A DNA stretch of 64,000 nt from Bacillota bacterium (GCA_023429995.1 JAEZCE010000021.1:23906-87905); one strand, 5' to 3'; counted from the first letter of the stretch, positions 16,642 through 24,945 are shown. Program-made: numbers and translations. Notes: generated by a model not told the origin, from the sequence alone.

Positions 16642-17463
16642 ATGAGCGAGAACCAAGAGATTCGTTTGGGAGCCGTTCAGGAGACGCTATTGCTTCCCTT
16701 ATGGGGACGGGCGGTAGAAATGCAAAAGAATAAACCATTGCTAATTGATAACGTTGCGGTCTCAATCATCCAAGATATTGATTATGATTTTTCGAAGGTT
16801 GAAAAAAATATCAGTCAATTAAGTTGCTTGTCATGGGTTGCCAGGAGTATTTATTTCGATCGGGAAATCAAAAGTTTTCTTGAACAATATCCGGATGGCT
16901 CCATTGTGAATATAGGTTGTGGATTAGATACCACTTATGACAGAGTCGATAATGGAAAAGTTCATTGGTACGACCTTGACTTGCCGGATGTCATTGATTT
17001 GCGGAGAAGATACATCAAGGAAACAGAACGCAGGCAGTTCATAGCAGAATCGGTTCTGGAGAATGGATGGTATTCCAAAATAAAGAATAAACAACATCTG
17101 CTTCTGCTCATGGCCGGTGTGATATATTATTTTGATGGAAAGGACGTCCAAAAGCTTTTTTCGCAATTGGCCCAAGAATTTGGTCAAGTTGAAGTAGTAT
17201 TTGATTATAGTTCCAAAAGAGGGGTGAAAATTGCCAATAAAAAAGTAATTGAAAGTGGGGGAATGAATCAAAAGGCCGGTCTCGTCTGGGGAGTTGATAA
17301 CATTTATGACCTGGAAAAATGGGATACCCATATTAAAGTGCTTCACAATATGCCCATGTTTGCAAACCACAAAAAAAATTATCCCTTGGTTAAAAGGATT
17401 GGAATGACGATATCGGACAAACTTAGAGTCATGTCACTGACCCATATAGAAATAACGCGATAA
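16642..17463 (+). CDS. Leucine carboxyl methyltransferase-family (TcmP-like) O-methyltransferase
   Basis: 273 residues. The start GAVQETLLLPLWGRAVEMQK and the region LSCLSWVARSIYFDREIKSFL, then IVNIGCGLDTTYDRVDNG as SAM motif I, with VHWYDLDLPDVIDLRR, are typical of the LCM/PPM family (PF04072) found in bacterial polyketide tailoring (TcmP-like) and in eukaryotic protein phosphatase methylation. The bacterial acceptor is generally a carboxyl or hydroxyl group; it cannot be named here. AGGGGGGA lies about 10 nt before the ATG. The acetyltransferase fragment follows 1 bp after the stop. Confidence 0.88.
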   Translation: MSENQEIRLGAVQETLLLPLWGRAVEMQKNKPLLIDNVAVSIIQDIDYDFSKVEKNISQLSCLSWVARSIYFDREIKSFLEQYPDGSIVNIGCGLDTTYDRVDNGKVHWYDLDLPDVIDLRRRYIKETERRQFIAESVLENGWYSKIKNKQHLLLLMAGVIYYFDGKDVQKLFSQLAQEFGQVEVVFDYSSKRGVKIANKKVIESGGMNQKAGLVWGVDNIYDLEKWDTHIKVLHNMPMFANHKKNYPLVKRIGMTISDKLRVMSLTHIEITR

Positions 17464-17464
17464 A

Positions 17465-17737
17465 ATGCTCGGTTTTGCCAGACTTTTATCGGATCGCATT
17501 TATCGAGTGACAATTTATGACGTAATGATACCCGAAAACTATAGGGCTTTGGGGTACGGCAGGATTTTGTTGGAGACTTTACTTGAGCATAAATACGTAA
17601 AAAACATTGAGCGCGTAGAACTATGCTGTCAAGATCCGCTGGATCCGTTTTATGAAAAATTTAGTTTTAGGAGAGCTCCGGAGGGGACTCATTTTATGAG
17701 AAGAACACCGGTTTTTCGGGATATGGAGCGAGGATGA
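17465..17737 (+). pseudogene. GNAT acetyltransferase, C-terminal fragment
   Basis: The 90-residue frame starts MLGFARLLSDRIYRVTIYDV, which corresponds to strand beta-4 of small GNAT proteins, and contains PENYRALGYGRILLETLL (acetyl-CoA loop R-A-L-G-Y-G, the usual second Gly changed) and FYEKFSFRRAPEGTHFMRRTP. The first 50 or so residues of the domain are missing and the start has no clear ribosome binding site, 1 bp after the methyltransferase stop. It could be translated by coupling, but is most likely a truncated gene. Confidence 0.6.
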
Positions 17738-17761
17738 ATATTTAGGAAATCATATGAGAAA

Positions 17762-17799
17762 CCTTTCACCCACCCCGGCCAGCCGGGGCACGTGAAAGG
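17762..17799. repeat. Hairpin, nested inverted repeat
   Basis: CCTTTCAC (17762-17769) pairs with GTGAAAGG (17792-17799) and encloses CCCCGG/CCGGGG. There is no T tract. It looks like a dispersed palindrome or a bidirectional terminator after 17737. Confidence 0.55.
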
Positions 17800-17816
17800 A
17801 TAAAAATAGGTTTTAT

Positions 17817-17864
17817 CTCTGTGTCTCTGTGGCCTAAATGCTTTTTGGCCACAGAGACACGGAG
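17817..17864. repeat. Inverted repeat, 18-bp arms
   Basis: CTCTGTGTCTCTGTGGCC (17817-17834) is complementary, with one G-T pair, to 17847-17864. The loop contains TAAATGCTTTTTGGC, a word found again at 45748 inside the MITE. This is probably a dispersed repeat related to the debris at 8209-8466. Confidence 0.65.
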
Positions 17865-17942
17865 AAAGAATTGAAGCAAAAAAGTATTTTTTAGATAAGA
17901 AGCTTATTATCAGTCGAAAAAGCTAAGATTGGAGTTGCAAAA

Positions 17943-18581
17943 TTGGAGGAAGATATCAAAACATTTTATGATTTGGTGGCCGAAAGGACAGCCGATGAAT
18001 GGTATTCCAATAACCTTCTGCTGCCGTCGATCCGGGAATTTCTTTCGCTGATGCCCTCAAAACCTCGAATATTGGATTTAGGCTGCGGCCCCGGTTATGA
18101 AAGTATGCGGTTAAATCAGGAAGGCGCGGAAGTGTTGGGAATCGACTTTAGCGAAGAGAATATCAGAATTGCCAAGGAACGCTGTGAAAGCTGCCGATTT
18201 GAGGTGATGGATTTTACTACCCTTGATACTAGGTTCGGCCTTTTTGACGGAGTATTTGCAAGCGCTTCTTTGATCCATATTCCTCCCGATACGATCGAGG
18301 ATGTCTTCAAGAGGGTATCGGGTATATTGAATGACAAGGGTTTTTTACTTGCGATCATACGGGATGGGGAAGGCATTGATGAGAAAACGAGCGACTTGAC
18401 CGTTGATGGAAGGAGATTGCGCCGGACGGTTTACCAATATACCCAAAAACAAATCATGGATGATGCCGCGAAAAATGGATTGGTTTTGTTCAAAGAAGGC
18501 TATTTGGACCCAAGTTTGCGGGAATATCACTGGAAATCGTATATATTTCAAAACTTAAAACAGAGCCAAAGGTTATTTTAA
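17943..18581 (+). CDS. Class I SAM-dependent methyltransferase
   Basis: 212 residues from a TTG with GGAG about 8 nt upstream. ILDLGCGPGYESMRLNQEGA (residues 42-61) is SAM motif I, VLGIDFSEENI the ribose-binding acidic motif, FDGVFASASLIHIP and LNDKGFLLAIIRDG the later motifs. It is in the Methyltransf_25/11 group with no specific acceptor domain. The start FYDLVAERTADEWYSNNLLLP resembles YcgJ-like methyltransferases. It is followed after 70 bp by the M42 peptidase in the same direction. Substrate unknown. Confidence 0.9.
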   Translation: MEEDIKTFYDLVAERTADEWYSNNLLLPSIREFLSLMPSKPRILDLGCGPGYESMRLNQEGAEVLGIDFSEENIRIAKERCESCRFEVMDFTTLDTRFGLFDGVFASASLIHIPPDTIEDVFKRVSGILNDKGFLLAIIRDGEGIDEKTSDLTVDGRRLRRTVYQYTQKQIMDDAAKNGLVLFKEGYLDPSLREYHWKSYIFQNLKQSQRLF

Positions 18582-18652
18582 TGGGTGGAGTTCGGCAGGT
18601 AGAAGCAAAGCGACAGGCAGGATAAATGGATTGAATGGTTACAGGAGATGGT

Positions 18653-19693
18653 ATGCTCATGAAAAACTATGTTGATTACGCAGTCGAACAAATGATTCAT
18701 CTTTGCAATATCCCCAGTCCCTCCGGTTTTACCGGAAAAGCCGGTCAGTACCTGCTGAGTGAGTTGGCCCGGTTGGGATATCAACCGGTATTGACCCATA
18801 AAGGAGCGGTTGTGGTCGACTTGGGCGGGGAAGGAGAAGGGTTGCTCCTGGCCGCCCATATTGATACTTTGGGAGCTATGGTCAGGGGAATCAAGCCTAA
18901 CGGAAGGCTTAGACTTTCCAAGATCGGTTCTTTTCCCGAAAATTATATTGAAACGGAGAACTGCACCATCCATACCCGCACCGGAAAAGAGTATTCCGGC
19001 ACCATTCAGATTGAAAAATCATCGGTTCATGTCGCCTCCTGCAAAACCATATCCGAACTGAAAAGGGATGATGCCAATATTGAATTGGTCATTGATGAAA
19101 AAGTCAACTCCAAAGAGGATGTGAAAAAGTTGGAAATCAGCGCCGGGGATTTTGTGTCTTTTGATTCGCGGACCCTATATACCCGGAGTGGTTTCATTAA
19201 GAGCCGCCATCTTGACGACAAAGCAAGTTCCGGTGTTTTAATCGCTTTGGCAAAATATATTAAGGAACAGGGCATCCCATTGAAGCGAAAAGTATATCTG
19301 ATGTTTACGACCTATGAAGAAGTCGGCCATGGCGCATCTGCCGGGATACCGGATGGAGTGAGCGAAATGGTTTCGGTCGACATGGGAGCGGTGGGAGATG
19401 ACCTGGAAACCGATGAGTTTAAGGTATCCATATGCGCCAAGGACTCAAAGGGGCCCTATGATTACGAGGTAACCAACCGATTCATCAAAATCGCCAAGGA
19501 GCAGAAATTAAATTATGCGGTTGACGTATATCCTTTTTATGGCTCGGACGTAGATGCGGCGCTTGCCGCGGGGTATGATCTAAAACATGGCTTGATTGGG
19601 CCGGGTATCTCATCCTCCCACGGGTATGAAAGAGCCCATTATGAAGGAATCGAAAATACCTTTATTCTGTTAAAAGAATATCTGGGATCGTAA
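18653..19693 (+). CDS. M42-family glutamyl aminopeptidase/endoglucanase-like metallopeptidase
   Basis: About 346 residues. Dinuclear metal ligands are visible: His in LAAHIDTLGAMV, bridging Asp in SRHLDDKASSG, catalytic Glu pair in TYEEVGHGA, Asp in VSVDMGAVG and the final His in SSSHGYERAH. M42 enzymes form dodecameric tetrahedral shells that trim peptides from the N-terminus. CIPSPSGFTGK near the start is also typical. AGGAG at 18643-18647 supports ATG 18653 (spacing 5), with 18659 possible and 18635 unlikely. It is downstream of a methyltransferase and upstream of a GNAT gene. Confidence 0.92.
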   Translation: MLMKNYVDYAVEQMIHLCNIPSPSGFTGKAGQYLLSELARLGYQPVLTHKGAVVVDLGGEGEGLLLAAHIDTLGAMVRGIKPNGRLRLSKIGSFPENYIETENCTIHTRTGKEYSGTIQIEKSSVHVASCKTISELKRDDANIELVIDEKVNSKEDVKKLEISAGDFVSFDSRTLYTRSGFIKSRHLDDKASSGVLIALAKYIKEQGIPLKRKVYLMFTTYEEVGHGASAGIPDGVSEMVSVDMGAVGDDLETDEFKVSICAKDSKGPYDYEVTNRFIKIAKEQKLNYAVDVYPFYGSDVDAALAAGYDLKHGLIGPGISSSHGYERAHYEGIENTFILLKEYLGS

Positions 19694-19754
19694 ATTGCGG
19701 AACCGGGAGGCTTATGATGATTCCGGTTAAAAAATGGTGATTTGGAGGACCATC

Positions 19755-20255
19755 ATGCTGGAGTTTCGATCGTTGTTAAATTATCCCCAAGGTACACTGG
19801 AAGGGATTCTTGTCCAAGCCTACGCTTCTTTCCATGAATGCTTTCCGGAATACGGCGCAGAAAACCTAAAAAAGTTTCATGAATGTGATAGCTTTTTTTA
19901 TGAAAATCCCCGAATCGGTGAAGACTGCAGCTTTGTTTCTGAACACCAAGGGGTTATCGCCGGGATGTGTTGTTGGGATCCGCGGGAAAAGCCTGTCGTC
20001 ATTATAGGCCATAATTGTATTCTGCCACGATTCAGAGGCCAAGGACTTGGATCCTTTCAGATGAGAAGGACCCTTGAACAGTTAAAACCCAAAGGATTTA
20101 CGAAAGCCAAAGTATCTACGGGCGTCATGGATTTCTTTATTCCTGCTCAGAAAATGTATCAATCGGTTGGATTCAAAGAAATAAGCCGGGATAATCCAGA
20201 AACTGCAAACGAAATAAAGTTGCATCATCACATATATTACGGAATGGAATTGTAG
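19755..20255 (+). CDS. GNAT-family N-acetyltransferase
   Basis: About 166 residues. NCILPRFRGQGLGSFQMRRTL holds the acetyl-CoA loop (R-G-Q-G-L-G), and AQKMYQSVGFKEISR is the usual C-terminal motif. The N-terminal half has VIAGMCCWDPREKPVVIIG as strands 2-4. TTGGAGGA before the ATG at 19755 gives a much better start than 19734. The substrate is unknown. The His-rich tail (KLHHHIYYGMEL) is unusual but short. Confidence 0.88.
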   Translation: MLEFRSLLNYPQGTLEGILVQAYASFHECFPEYGAENLKKFHECDSFFYENPRIGEDCSFVSEHQGVIAGMCCWDPREKPVVIIGHNCILPRFRGQGLGSFQMRRTLEQLKPKGFTKAKVSTGVMDFFIPAQKMYQSVGFKEISRDNPETANEIKLHHHIYYGMEL

Positions 20256-20309
20256 TTGGTATCAAATGATTTTTTCATTGAAAGTTGTTTAAAATTAGGG
20301 AGGTAATTC

Positions 20310-20702
20310 ATGAAGCAATTTAAATTTGATGCAATCAAATACCGCAACACCCAAAACGGGACTTTAGAGCTCTACTTTCGTGACTCCGAATCAAACCGGA
20401 TACTCTATTTTGAGGGCGGCGGCAGTTTTAGGCTCATCGAAAATGATCAGGCGCCGGGTTATGAAAACGCCAGGGATTATAATGGACCGGCTTTTAATGA
20501 AATCACTGGGATACGTGAAACCGGGGATTACGATTATATCTTCCAAATGAACCAGGATGTTTTCGCCAAAGTTTTTTATCTGCCCAATGATGAATATGGA
20601 AATGGCGTGCAACAGGTTTTGATGGTGTACCAAAGTCAGGATCGGCATTATAAAGATATCGAGCGGGACTTCTTGGAAAATAGCAAAGAGGTTTCGTTTT
20701 AA
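20310..20702 (+). CDS. Hypothetical soluble protein
   Basis: 130 residues with a good GGGAGG before the ATG and a codon pattern like its neighbours, so likely a real gene. It is beta-rich: FKFDAIKYRNTQNGTLELYF, ILYFEGGGSFRLIEN, YDYIFQMNQDVFAKVFYLP and VQQVLMVYQSQDRHY. No signal peptide or membrane segment. The acidic C-terminus is helical. No family recognised; it lies between an acetyltransferase and a small membrane protein, and neither suggests a role. Confidence 0.55.
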   Translation: MKQFKFDAIKYRNTQNGTLELYFRDSESNRILYFEGGGSFRLIENDQAPGYENARDYNGPAFNEITGIRETGDYDYIFQMNQDVFAKVFYLPNDEYGNGVQQVLMVYQSQDRHYKDIERDFLENSKEVSF

Positions 20703-20835
20703 ATTGCAGAAAATATGAACGTCTCTGAATAACTCTAGAATTAAAGCCGGCGGGCATCCGGAAAAATCTTGCTGGTGTTAACGAGGCGCCATGCTTAAAG
20801 AGGGGTTAGGAGTTGATATTTATAAAGGAGAGAAG

Positions 20836-21243
20836 ATGGGTAAGTTCAAAAAGCTTGCAGCAGTTTATTTAATCGTTTATTTTTTGATCATTCTTCTTGC
20901 TTATTTTTTGAATTTCGGGTGGTATCGGGCAATCTTTTTGCCAGTCTTTATCTCTTATTTGGTCAGGCTGATTTTTGTTAACTGTAGCTATTTGAAACAT
21001 CTTCCAAAAGATGATTTTCATAGATTGTTTTTATCAAGTTTAGGATTTACCGGATTCAATTTGTTTTTCCAGGACGGGGGAGACATCGGCTCTGCTTATT
21101 TCTTTTTCGGGTTCATCCATAGTGAGTCGGATGTTGTATTTTGGATTACTACGCTCATTGCATTGGTGGGTCTAGGTATCCATCTCTATTTCCATCGAAG
21201 ACAGGTGAAGGATTTAAAGAAATTGAAAGCTCAAAGGCAGTAA
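20836..21243 (+). CDS. Small integral membrane protein
   Basis: About 135 residues with four probable membrane segments: AAVYLIVYFLIILLAYFL, WYRAIFLPVFISYLVRLIF, a weaker one around GFTGFNLFFQ to YFFFGFI, and VVFWITTLIALVGLGIHLYF. The C-terminal 20 residues are basic (HRRQVKDLKKLKAQRQ) and so probably cytoplasmic. AAGGAGAG lies before the ATG at 20836; the frame from 20791 includes that ribosome binding site and is too long. No family recognised. Confidence 0.6.
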   Translation: MGKFKKLAAVYLIVYFLIILLAYFLNFGWYRAIFLPVFISYLVRLIFVNCSYLKHLPKDDFHRLFLSSLGFTGFNLFFQDGGDIGSAYFFFGFIHSESDVVFWITTLIALVGLGIHLYFHRRQVKDLKKLKAQRQ

Positions 21244-21250
21244 TAAAATA

Positions 21251-21569
21251 ATTTACTCAACTTTTCCAGCTAAAAAACACGCTTGATGTAAGCAATATTA
21301 TAGGGTTCTAGCCCTCATTCGACGGCTCCAGGGAGCCAAGTTTTCTCCCGGCATCGGGAGAAACGAAGGTCATATCAAGAAAACAATAAAAAACAACCGG
21401 CACCAAGCTAAAAACTTGCAAAGATAAACAGTTCGTTTCTCCCTGGGGGGAGAAAGATAGAATGAGGGCGGACCCAATTTACAAGCTGAAAAATTCTTTT
21501 GCTGTTCCCTTGCCCCTAGTTAATTCATTTATTTATCCCTATTTTTAATGTGGGAAAGTTGAGTAATTT
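21251..21569. repeat. MITE-like element, about 320 bp, nested inverted repeats
   Basis: The gap 21244-21632 carries no gene. Its ends are near-complementary: TTACTCAACTTTTCC (about 21253) and GGGAAAGTTGAGTAA (about 21552-21566). Inside lie further nested pairs: CCCTCATTC and GAATGAGGG (about 21313 and 21461), and CGGGAGAAACGAA and TTCGTTTCTCCC (about 21354 and 21429). No transposase is encoded. The flanks are AT-rich, so a target duplication cannot be fixed. A non-autonomous transposable element is the best reading. Confidence 0.55.
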
Positions 21570-21632
21570 AATAGCAGATTGGGAGATGTATTGTTGTATG
21601 ATGATGAATAAACAAATTGGGGCCATAGGAAA

Positions 21633-22040
21633 ATGAAAACTTTACATCATATTTGTATCCAGACCAACCACTATGGGTTGTCAATCAATTTTTACACGAA
21701 AATCTTAGGGTTTGAAATTGTAAAAGAAACAAGCAATTTTCATGGTAGACGGTATAACACTTGGTTGAAATTGGATTCTTTTTTGATTGAAATGCAAACT
21801 CCCAAGAGGGATATTGATGCGCGCTTTAACGAATTTAATCGCAATGCAGAAGGAATCGCGCATTTTTGTATTTATCTCGATGATATTCAAAGCGAATATC
21901 AGAGAATGAAAGAACTGGGATGTACCAGCTTTTTGAGTAAGAATGGAGAAGATATTTATGAAGTTGAAGGAGGGAGGCTTTTTAAGATAGCAGCCCCGGA
22001 AGGGACGATTATTGAAATAAGGGATAATAAGGGGATATAG
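21633..22040 (+). CDS. VOC-family (glyoxalase/bleomycin resistance-like) protein
   Basis: 135 residues, two beta-alpha-beta-beta-beta modules. The start KTLHHICIQTNHYGLSINFYTKILGFEI contains the first metal His; FLIEMQTPKR, GIAHFCIYLDDIQSEYQRMKE and the C-terminal IAAPEGTIIEIRD give the Glu, His and Glu positions, so the metal site is probably complete. Members include glyoxalase I, fosfomycin or bleomycin resistance proteins and dioxygenases. The ribosome binding site is weak (ATAGGAAA). Function within the family is not clear. Confidence 0.85.
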   Translation: MKTLHHICIQTNHYGLSINFYTKILGFEIVKETSNFHGRRYNTWLKLDSFLIEMQTPKRDIDARFNEFNRNAEGIAHFCIYLDDIQSEYQRMKELGCTSFLSKNGEDIYEVEGGRLFKIAAPEGTIIEIRDNKGI

Positions 22041-22144
22041 CGTTTTTTTCACGGACCATAGGATAAGGGTTTAGTGACGCCTGGTTCTATCGCTGAAGGA
22101 GAAAATTTGCAAAAAAGTTGGGAAAACGGATCTCGGTTAAAATT

Positions 22145-22178
22145 AAAAAGGCTGTCTTAAAAGGATTAAAGACAGCCT
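22145..22178 (-). terminator. Terminator of the spore coat operon
   Basis: AGGCTGTCTT (22149-22158) pairs with AAGACAGCCT (22169-22178); read on the minus strand it ends in TTTTTAATTT. It lies 14 bp past the stop of the coat gene at 22192. Confidence 0.85.
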
Positions 22179-22191
22179 GATTTATTAAATT

Positions 22192-22464
22192 TTATACTAA
22201 GGTTGCTTGATTGACGGATTGCTGCAAAAACTGAGTTATCTGCGCCACATCTTGCTGGCCTGCGGGCGGAGCCGGTATGTAAAACCGCTTGGATTGCGCA
22301 AATTGGCCGATTTGTTGTTGGGACTGTTCGCAATTGTTGCGCATTTGAAGCAATGTTTGTCGTAAAGCCGGATTACTGGCCTCCGTGGCGGCCTGGGTCA
22401 ATTCAACGGCCCCCGCCTTTGAAATCTGTAGAGCATCTAAAACCATTTCGCGTTCAGTATACAC
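22192..22464 (-). CDS. CotF-like spore coat protein
   Basis: 90 residues, helical and rich in Gln and Ala. MVLDALQISKAGAVELTQAATEASNPALRQTLL and later NNCEQSQQQIGQFAQSKRFYIPAPP fit the CotF/YhcQ coat family, whose members build a four-helix, ferritin-like fold in the spore coat. GGAGGAG sits 8 nt before a GTG start at 22464. It follows the other coat gene by 19 bp on the same strand and is followed by a terminator, so the two form an operon. Expression by a late mother-cell sigma factor is expected but no promoter could be fixed. Confidence 0.8.
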   Translation of the reverse strand: MYTEREMVLDALQISKAGAVELTQAATEASNPALRQTLLQMRNNCEQSQQQIGQFAQSKRFYIPAPPAGQQDVAQITQFLQQSVNQATLV

Positions 22465-22483
22465 TTAATATCTCCTCCATTCA

Positions 22484-22669
22484 TTAAGATAAGAAATTCA
22501 TCAAGGTTTTAGAATTGCTGAATGCTTGCTGAGCCTGTTGATTAAATATGCTTTGTAATTGAGAGTCGTTGCAGTTTTGAGCGTAGAGTTGAAATTTTTT
22601 GGCATTGACGTCTTCCGCAGCCACCAATTCCTTGATTGTGTTCAACTCCATCTGGGTTAGATTCGGCAC
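22484..22669 (-). CDS. Small CotF-like spore coat protein, N-terminal-half type
   Basis: 61 residues starting LTQMELNTIKELVAAEDVNA and continuing AKKFQLYAQNCNDSQLQSIFN, one helical hairpin of the CotF/ferritin-like coat family. Paired short coat proteins such as this and its neighbour often combine to a full four-helix unit. AAGGAGGTG is followed by an out-of-frame ATG and then the GTG at 22669 that opens this frame. It is the first gene of the coat operon. Confidence 0.75.
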   Translation of the reverse strand: MPNLTQMELNTIKELVAAEDVNAKKFQLYAQNCNDSQLQSIFNQQAQQAFSNSKTLMNFLS

Positions 22670-22689
22670 CCATATTCACCTCCTTTATC

Positions 22690-22892
22690 AAGCCGATGGG
22701 ATTGCGCCCGGGCATTTTTTGCAGGCAGGAAATCCTCCATATTCGGGTTTGCCGGTTTACGTTGCTAGTATTTCAACCATAGAGCCAATTCATACCAAAA
22801 CAAAAACAGGAAAAGGATGGATCGCCGGAGCCCTCGCCGCTTTATTAGAAATCAAAGAGTCGAGGCAAGATGAAAATAATGCAGGAAAATAA
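22690..22892 (+). other. Coding-like remnant, unidentified
   Basis: Opposite and upstream of the coat gene, a frame without a start codon of its own reads IAPGHFLQAGNPPYSGLPVY and then TKTKTGKGWIAGALAALLEI before a stop at 22890. The composition is protein-like but I cannot name the family. It may be the 3' end of a lost gene. Confidence 0.25.
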
Positions 22893-22921
22893 AATAAAAT
22901 GTCGAATATATATTATTAAAT

Positions 22922-23065
22922 TTCCGAAGACGTTCGGGAATCTTGCTGGTCCATGGGGCCAGCGCGGTCTGCAGACCAAAATTTAATCCAAATTTGCCTT
23001 CCAAGGCGACAAATAGCGATTTTGGCGCCAGGGATGGTTTCCCGGTAAATTTGACTGCCGGGAAA
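22922..23065 (+). promoter_or_regulatory. Hairpin-rich leader before the sugar ABC ATPase gene
   Basis: Five short hairpins follow one another: TTCCGAA/TTCGGGAA (22922-22940), GCTGG/CCAGC (22945-22963), the palindrome GGTCTGCAGACC (22966-22977), GCCT/AGGC (22996-23007) and TTTCCCGG/CCGGGAAA (23038-23065). They end 42 bp before the GTG of the ATPase gene. No known riboswitch consensus fits. It may be a structured 5' leader or a set of operators. Confidence 0.4.
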
Positions 23066-23107
23066 TGAGCAAATGCGATGAATGATTAAATTTAGGAGGT
23101 TTTTTAA

Positions 23108-24211
23108 GTGGCAAAAGTTATCTTTGAGCATGTCTACAAGAAGTATGCCGGCGGGGTTACAGCTGTTAAAGATGTAACCTTGGAGATCAAAGACAAAGAA
23201 TTCGTTGTCTTCGTCGGTCCGTCCGGTTGTGGTAAAACCACATCATTACGGATGGTCGCCGGACTTGAAGAAATTTCGGAAGGAAATATTTATATCGGGG
23301 ACACTTTGGTCAATAATGTAGCTCCAAAAGACCGCGATATCGCAATGGTTTTCCAAAACTATGCTTTGTATCCGCATATGGACGTTTACAACAACATGGC
23401 TTTTGGACTCAAACTCCGCAAATTTCCCAAGGCTGAGATTGATCGCCGCGTTAAAGAAGCTGCCAAAATCCTGGGAATTGAGAACTTATTAGACCGGAAA
23501 CCGAAAGCGCTCTCCGGTGGTCAGAGACAGCGGGTGGCTCTCGGCCGTGCTATCGTCCGTGAACCGAAAGTATTCTTGATGGATGAGCCGTTGTCCAACT
23601 TGGATGCCAAGTTGCGCGTTCAAACCCGCGCAGAAATCAGCAAGTTGCACAACCGTTTACAAACCACCATCATTTATGTTACCCATGACCAAACCGAAGC
23701 AATGACCATGGGCGACAGAATGGTCGTTATGAAGGACGGCGTAATTCAACAAGTCGGTACTCCGCTCGATGTTTATGACAACCCGACCAACATCTTTGTT
23801 GCCGGTTTCATCGGTTCTCCTCCAATGAACTTTATGGATGCAGTTTTAAAAGAGGAAGACGGCAAACTGGTTGTAGATGTAAAAGCTTTCAAGATAAAAA
23901 TTCCCGAGAGTAAATTTAAATATATCCGTCAATATATCGGTAAATCCGTGGTACTTGGAATTCGTCCCCAAGATATTCATGATCGGGAAACCGTTCCGAA
24001 TGTTCCGGAAAGTGAAGTTGTTACCGGTACAGTTGATATTTCAGAGCTTATTGGTTCTGAAACCAACTTATTTATGTCAATCGGTGAAATTTCTTTTGTG
24101 GCCAATGTTGATTCTCATACCAGAGCGAATGACGGCGAGAAACACCAAGTGGTCTTCGATGGCAACAAGATTCATCTGTTCGACAAAGAAACCGAAAAAG
24201 CTATTTCCTAA
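23108..24211 (+). CDS. ugpC: Carbohydrate ABC transporter ATP-binding protein (UgpC/MsmX type)
   Basis: 367 residues, the normal length for the shared ATPase of CUT1 sugar importers. Walker A GPSGCGKTTSLRMVAGL near 37, Q-loop VFQNYALYPHMDVYNNMAF, signature LSGGQRQRVALGRA near 134, Walker B VFLMDEPLSNLDAK, switch THD, and a C-terminal regulatory TOBE/OB domain (about 240-367). In the cell it would couple ATP hydrolysis to a two-permease complex at the inner membrane. No permease or binding protein is adjacent, so it probably serves several transporters, as MsmX does. GGAGG precedes a GTG start. Terminator at 24231. Confidence 0.94.
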   Translation: MAKVIFEHVYKKYAGGVTAVKDVTLEIKDKEFVVFVGPSGCGKTTSLRMVAGLEEISEGNIYIGDTLVNNVAPKDRDIAMVFQNYALYPHMDVYNNMAFGLKLRKFPKAEIDRRVKEAAKILGIENLLDRKPKALSGGQRQRVALGRAIVREPKVFLMDEPLSNLDAKLRVQTRAEISKLHNRLQTTIIYVTHDQTEAMTMGDRMVVMKDGVIQQVGTPLDVYDNPTNIFVAGFIGSPPMNFMDAVLKEEDGKLVVDVKAFKIKIPESKFKYIRQYIGKSVVLGIRPQDIHDRETVPNVPESEVVTGTVDISELIGSETNLFMSIGEISFVANVDSHTRANDGEKHQVVFDGNKIHLFDKETEKAIS

Positions 24212-24230
24212 AAAGCTGCGCATACGCGCG

Positions 24231-24256
24231 AAAGCTCCCGCAAGGGAGCTTTTTTT
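24231..24256 (+). terminator. Terminator after the ABC ATPase gene
   Basis: AAAGCTCCC (24231-24239), loop GCAA, GGGAGCT and seven T. Strong intrinsic terminator, 20 nt after the stop. Confidence 0.93.
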
Positions 24257-24309
24257 ATGGAAAAAGCAGGCATGCTTAAGTCTTGGGAAAGAGCATGGGG
24301 CAGCGCTTG

Positions 24310-24945
24310 TTAGGTTTGATATTCATTGATGGGAGCCGCTTCGATGATGGATGAATCTGAGGAAACAACTTTTTCCAGAGATTTAATGATGCCCTCGCTG
24401 ATGATATTAGCCATTTTCATAACCAGACTGAGCCGGGTGTTTTGAAGCACCATGTATTCCATAAACCCCCCCACATTGACGATTCCAATCACTTGGAGGT
24501 TCCCGACGGCCGGCAGCGTTTTATTGACTCCTGTTCCCGGTTGCAAAGAGCCTTCTTTAATGCTGATAAAGCCAACGCTTTCGGTTCGTCCGAGGCAGGC
24601 ATCAATAGCCAAAATAAAAGGATTTCGGTATCTATTGTGAATTTCTTCAATGGTTTCTTGAAGATTGACTGCATGTACCGGTCGATCAAGGGTTCCATAC
24701 ACTCCGCATGGCAGGGTGGCATTTTCAAGCTTAGAACCGATTAAAGGCCCTAAACAATCACCGGTAGAGCGATCGGTTCCAATACATAATATTACAAAAG
24801 GAGCCAGCCGGTCGTATAACCGGGATAAAAAAGAGTTCAGGTTGTGTTGAAATACCATTCCGGCCGTAGGATGATCGATATGAACACGGCTGTTAATTCC
24901 TAGACTGGGACAAATTGATTCTGCCTTGGGTGTCGTTCTCCACAT
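24310..24945 (-). CDS. yyaC: Sporulation protein YyaC (DUF1256)
   Basis: 211 residues. The core FVILCIGTDRSTGDCLGPLIGSKL (about 50-73), GTLDRPVHAVNLQETI, FILAIDACLGRTESVGFISI and PGTGVNKTLPAVGNLQVIGIVNVGGFMEYMVLQNTRL matches YyaC, which has the fold of the germination protease GPR and of hydrogenase maturation proteases. It is found only in spore formers; its role (possibly a forespore protease) is not settled. AAGGAGGAG precedes the ATG. The gene is divergent from the GT9 cluster and convergent with the ABC ATPase gene. Confidence 0.92.
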   Translation of the reverse strand: MWRTTPKAESICPSLGINSRVHIDHPTAGMVFQHNLNSFLSRLYDRLAPFVILCIGTDRSTGDCLGPLIGSKLENATLPCGVYGTLDRPVHAVNLQETIEEIHNRYRNPFILAIDACLGRTESVGFISIKEGSLQPGTGVNKTLPAVGNLQVIGIVNVGGFMEYMVLQNTRLSLVMKMANIISEGIIKSLEKVVSSDSSIIEAAPINEYQT

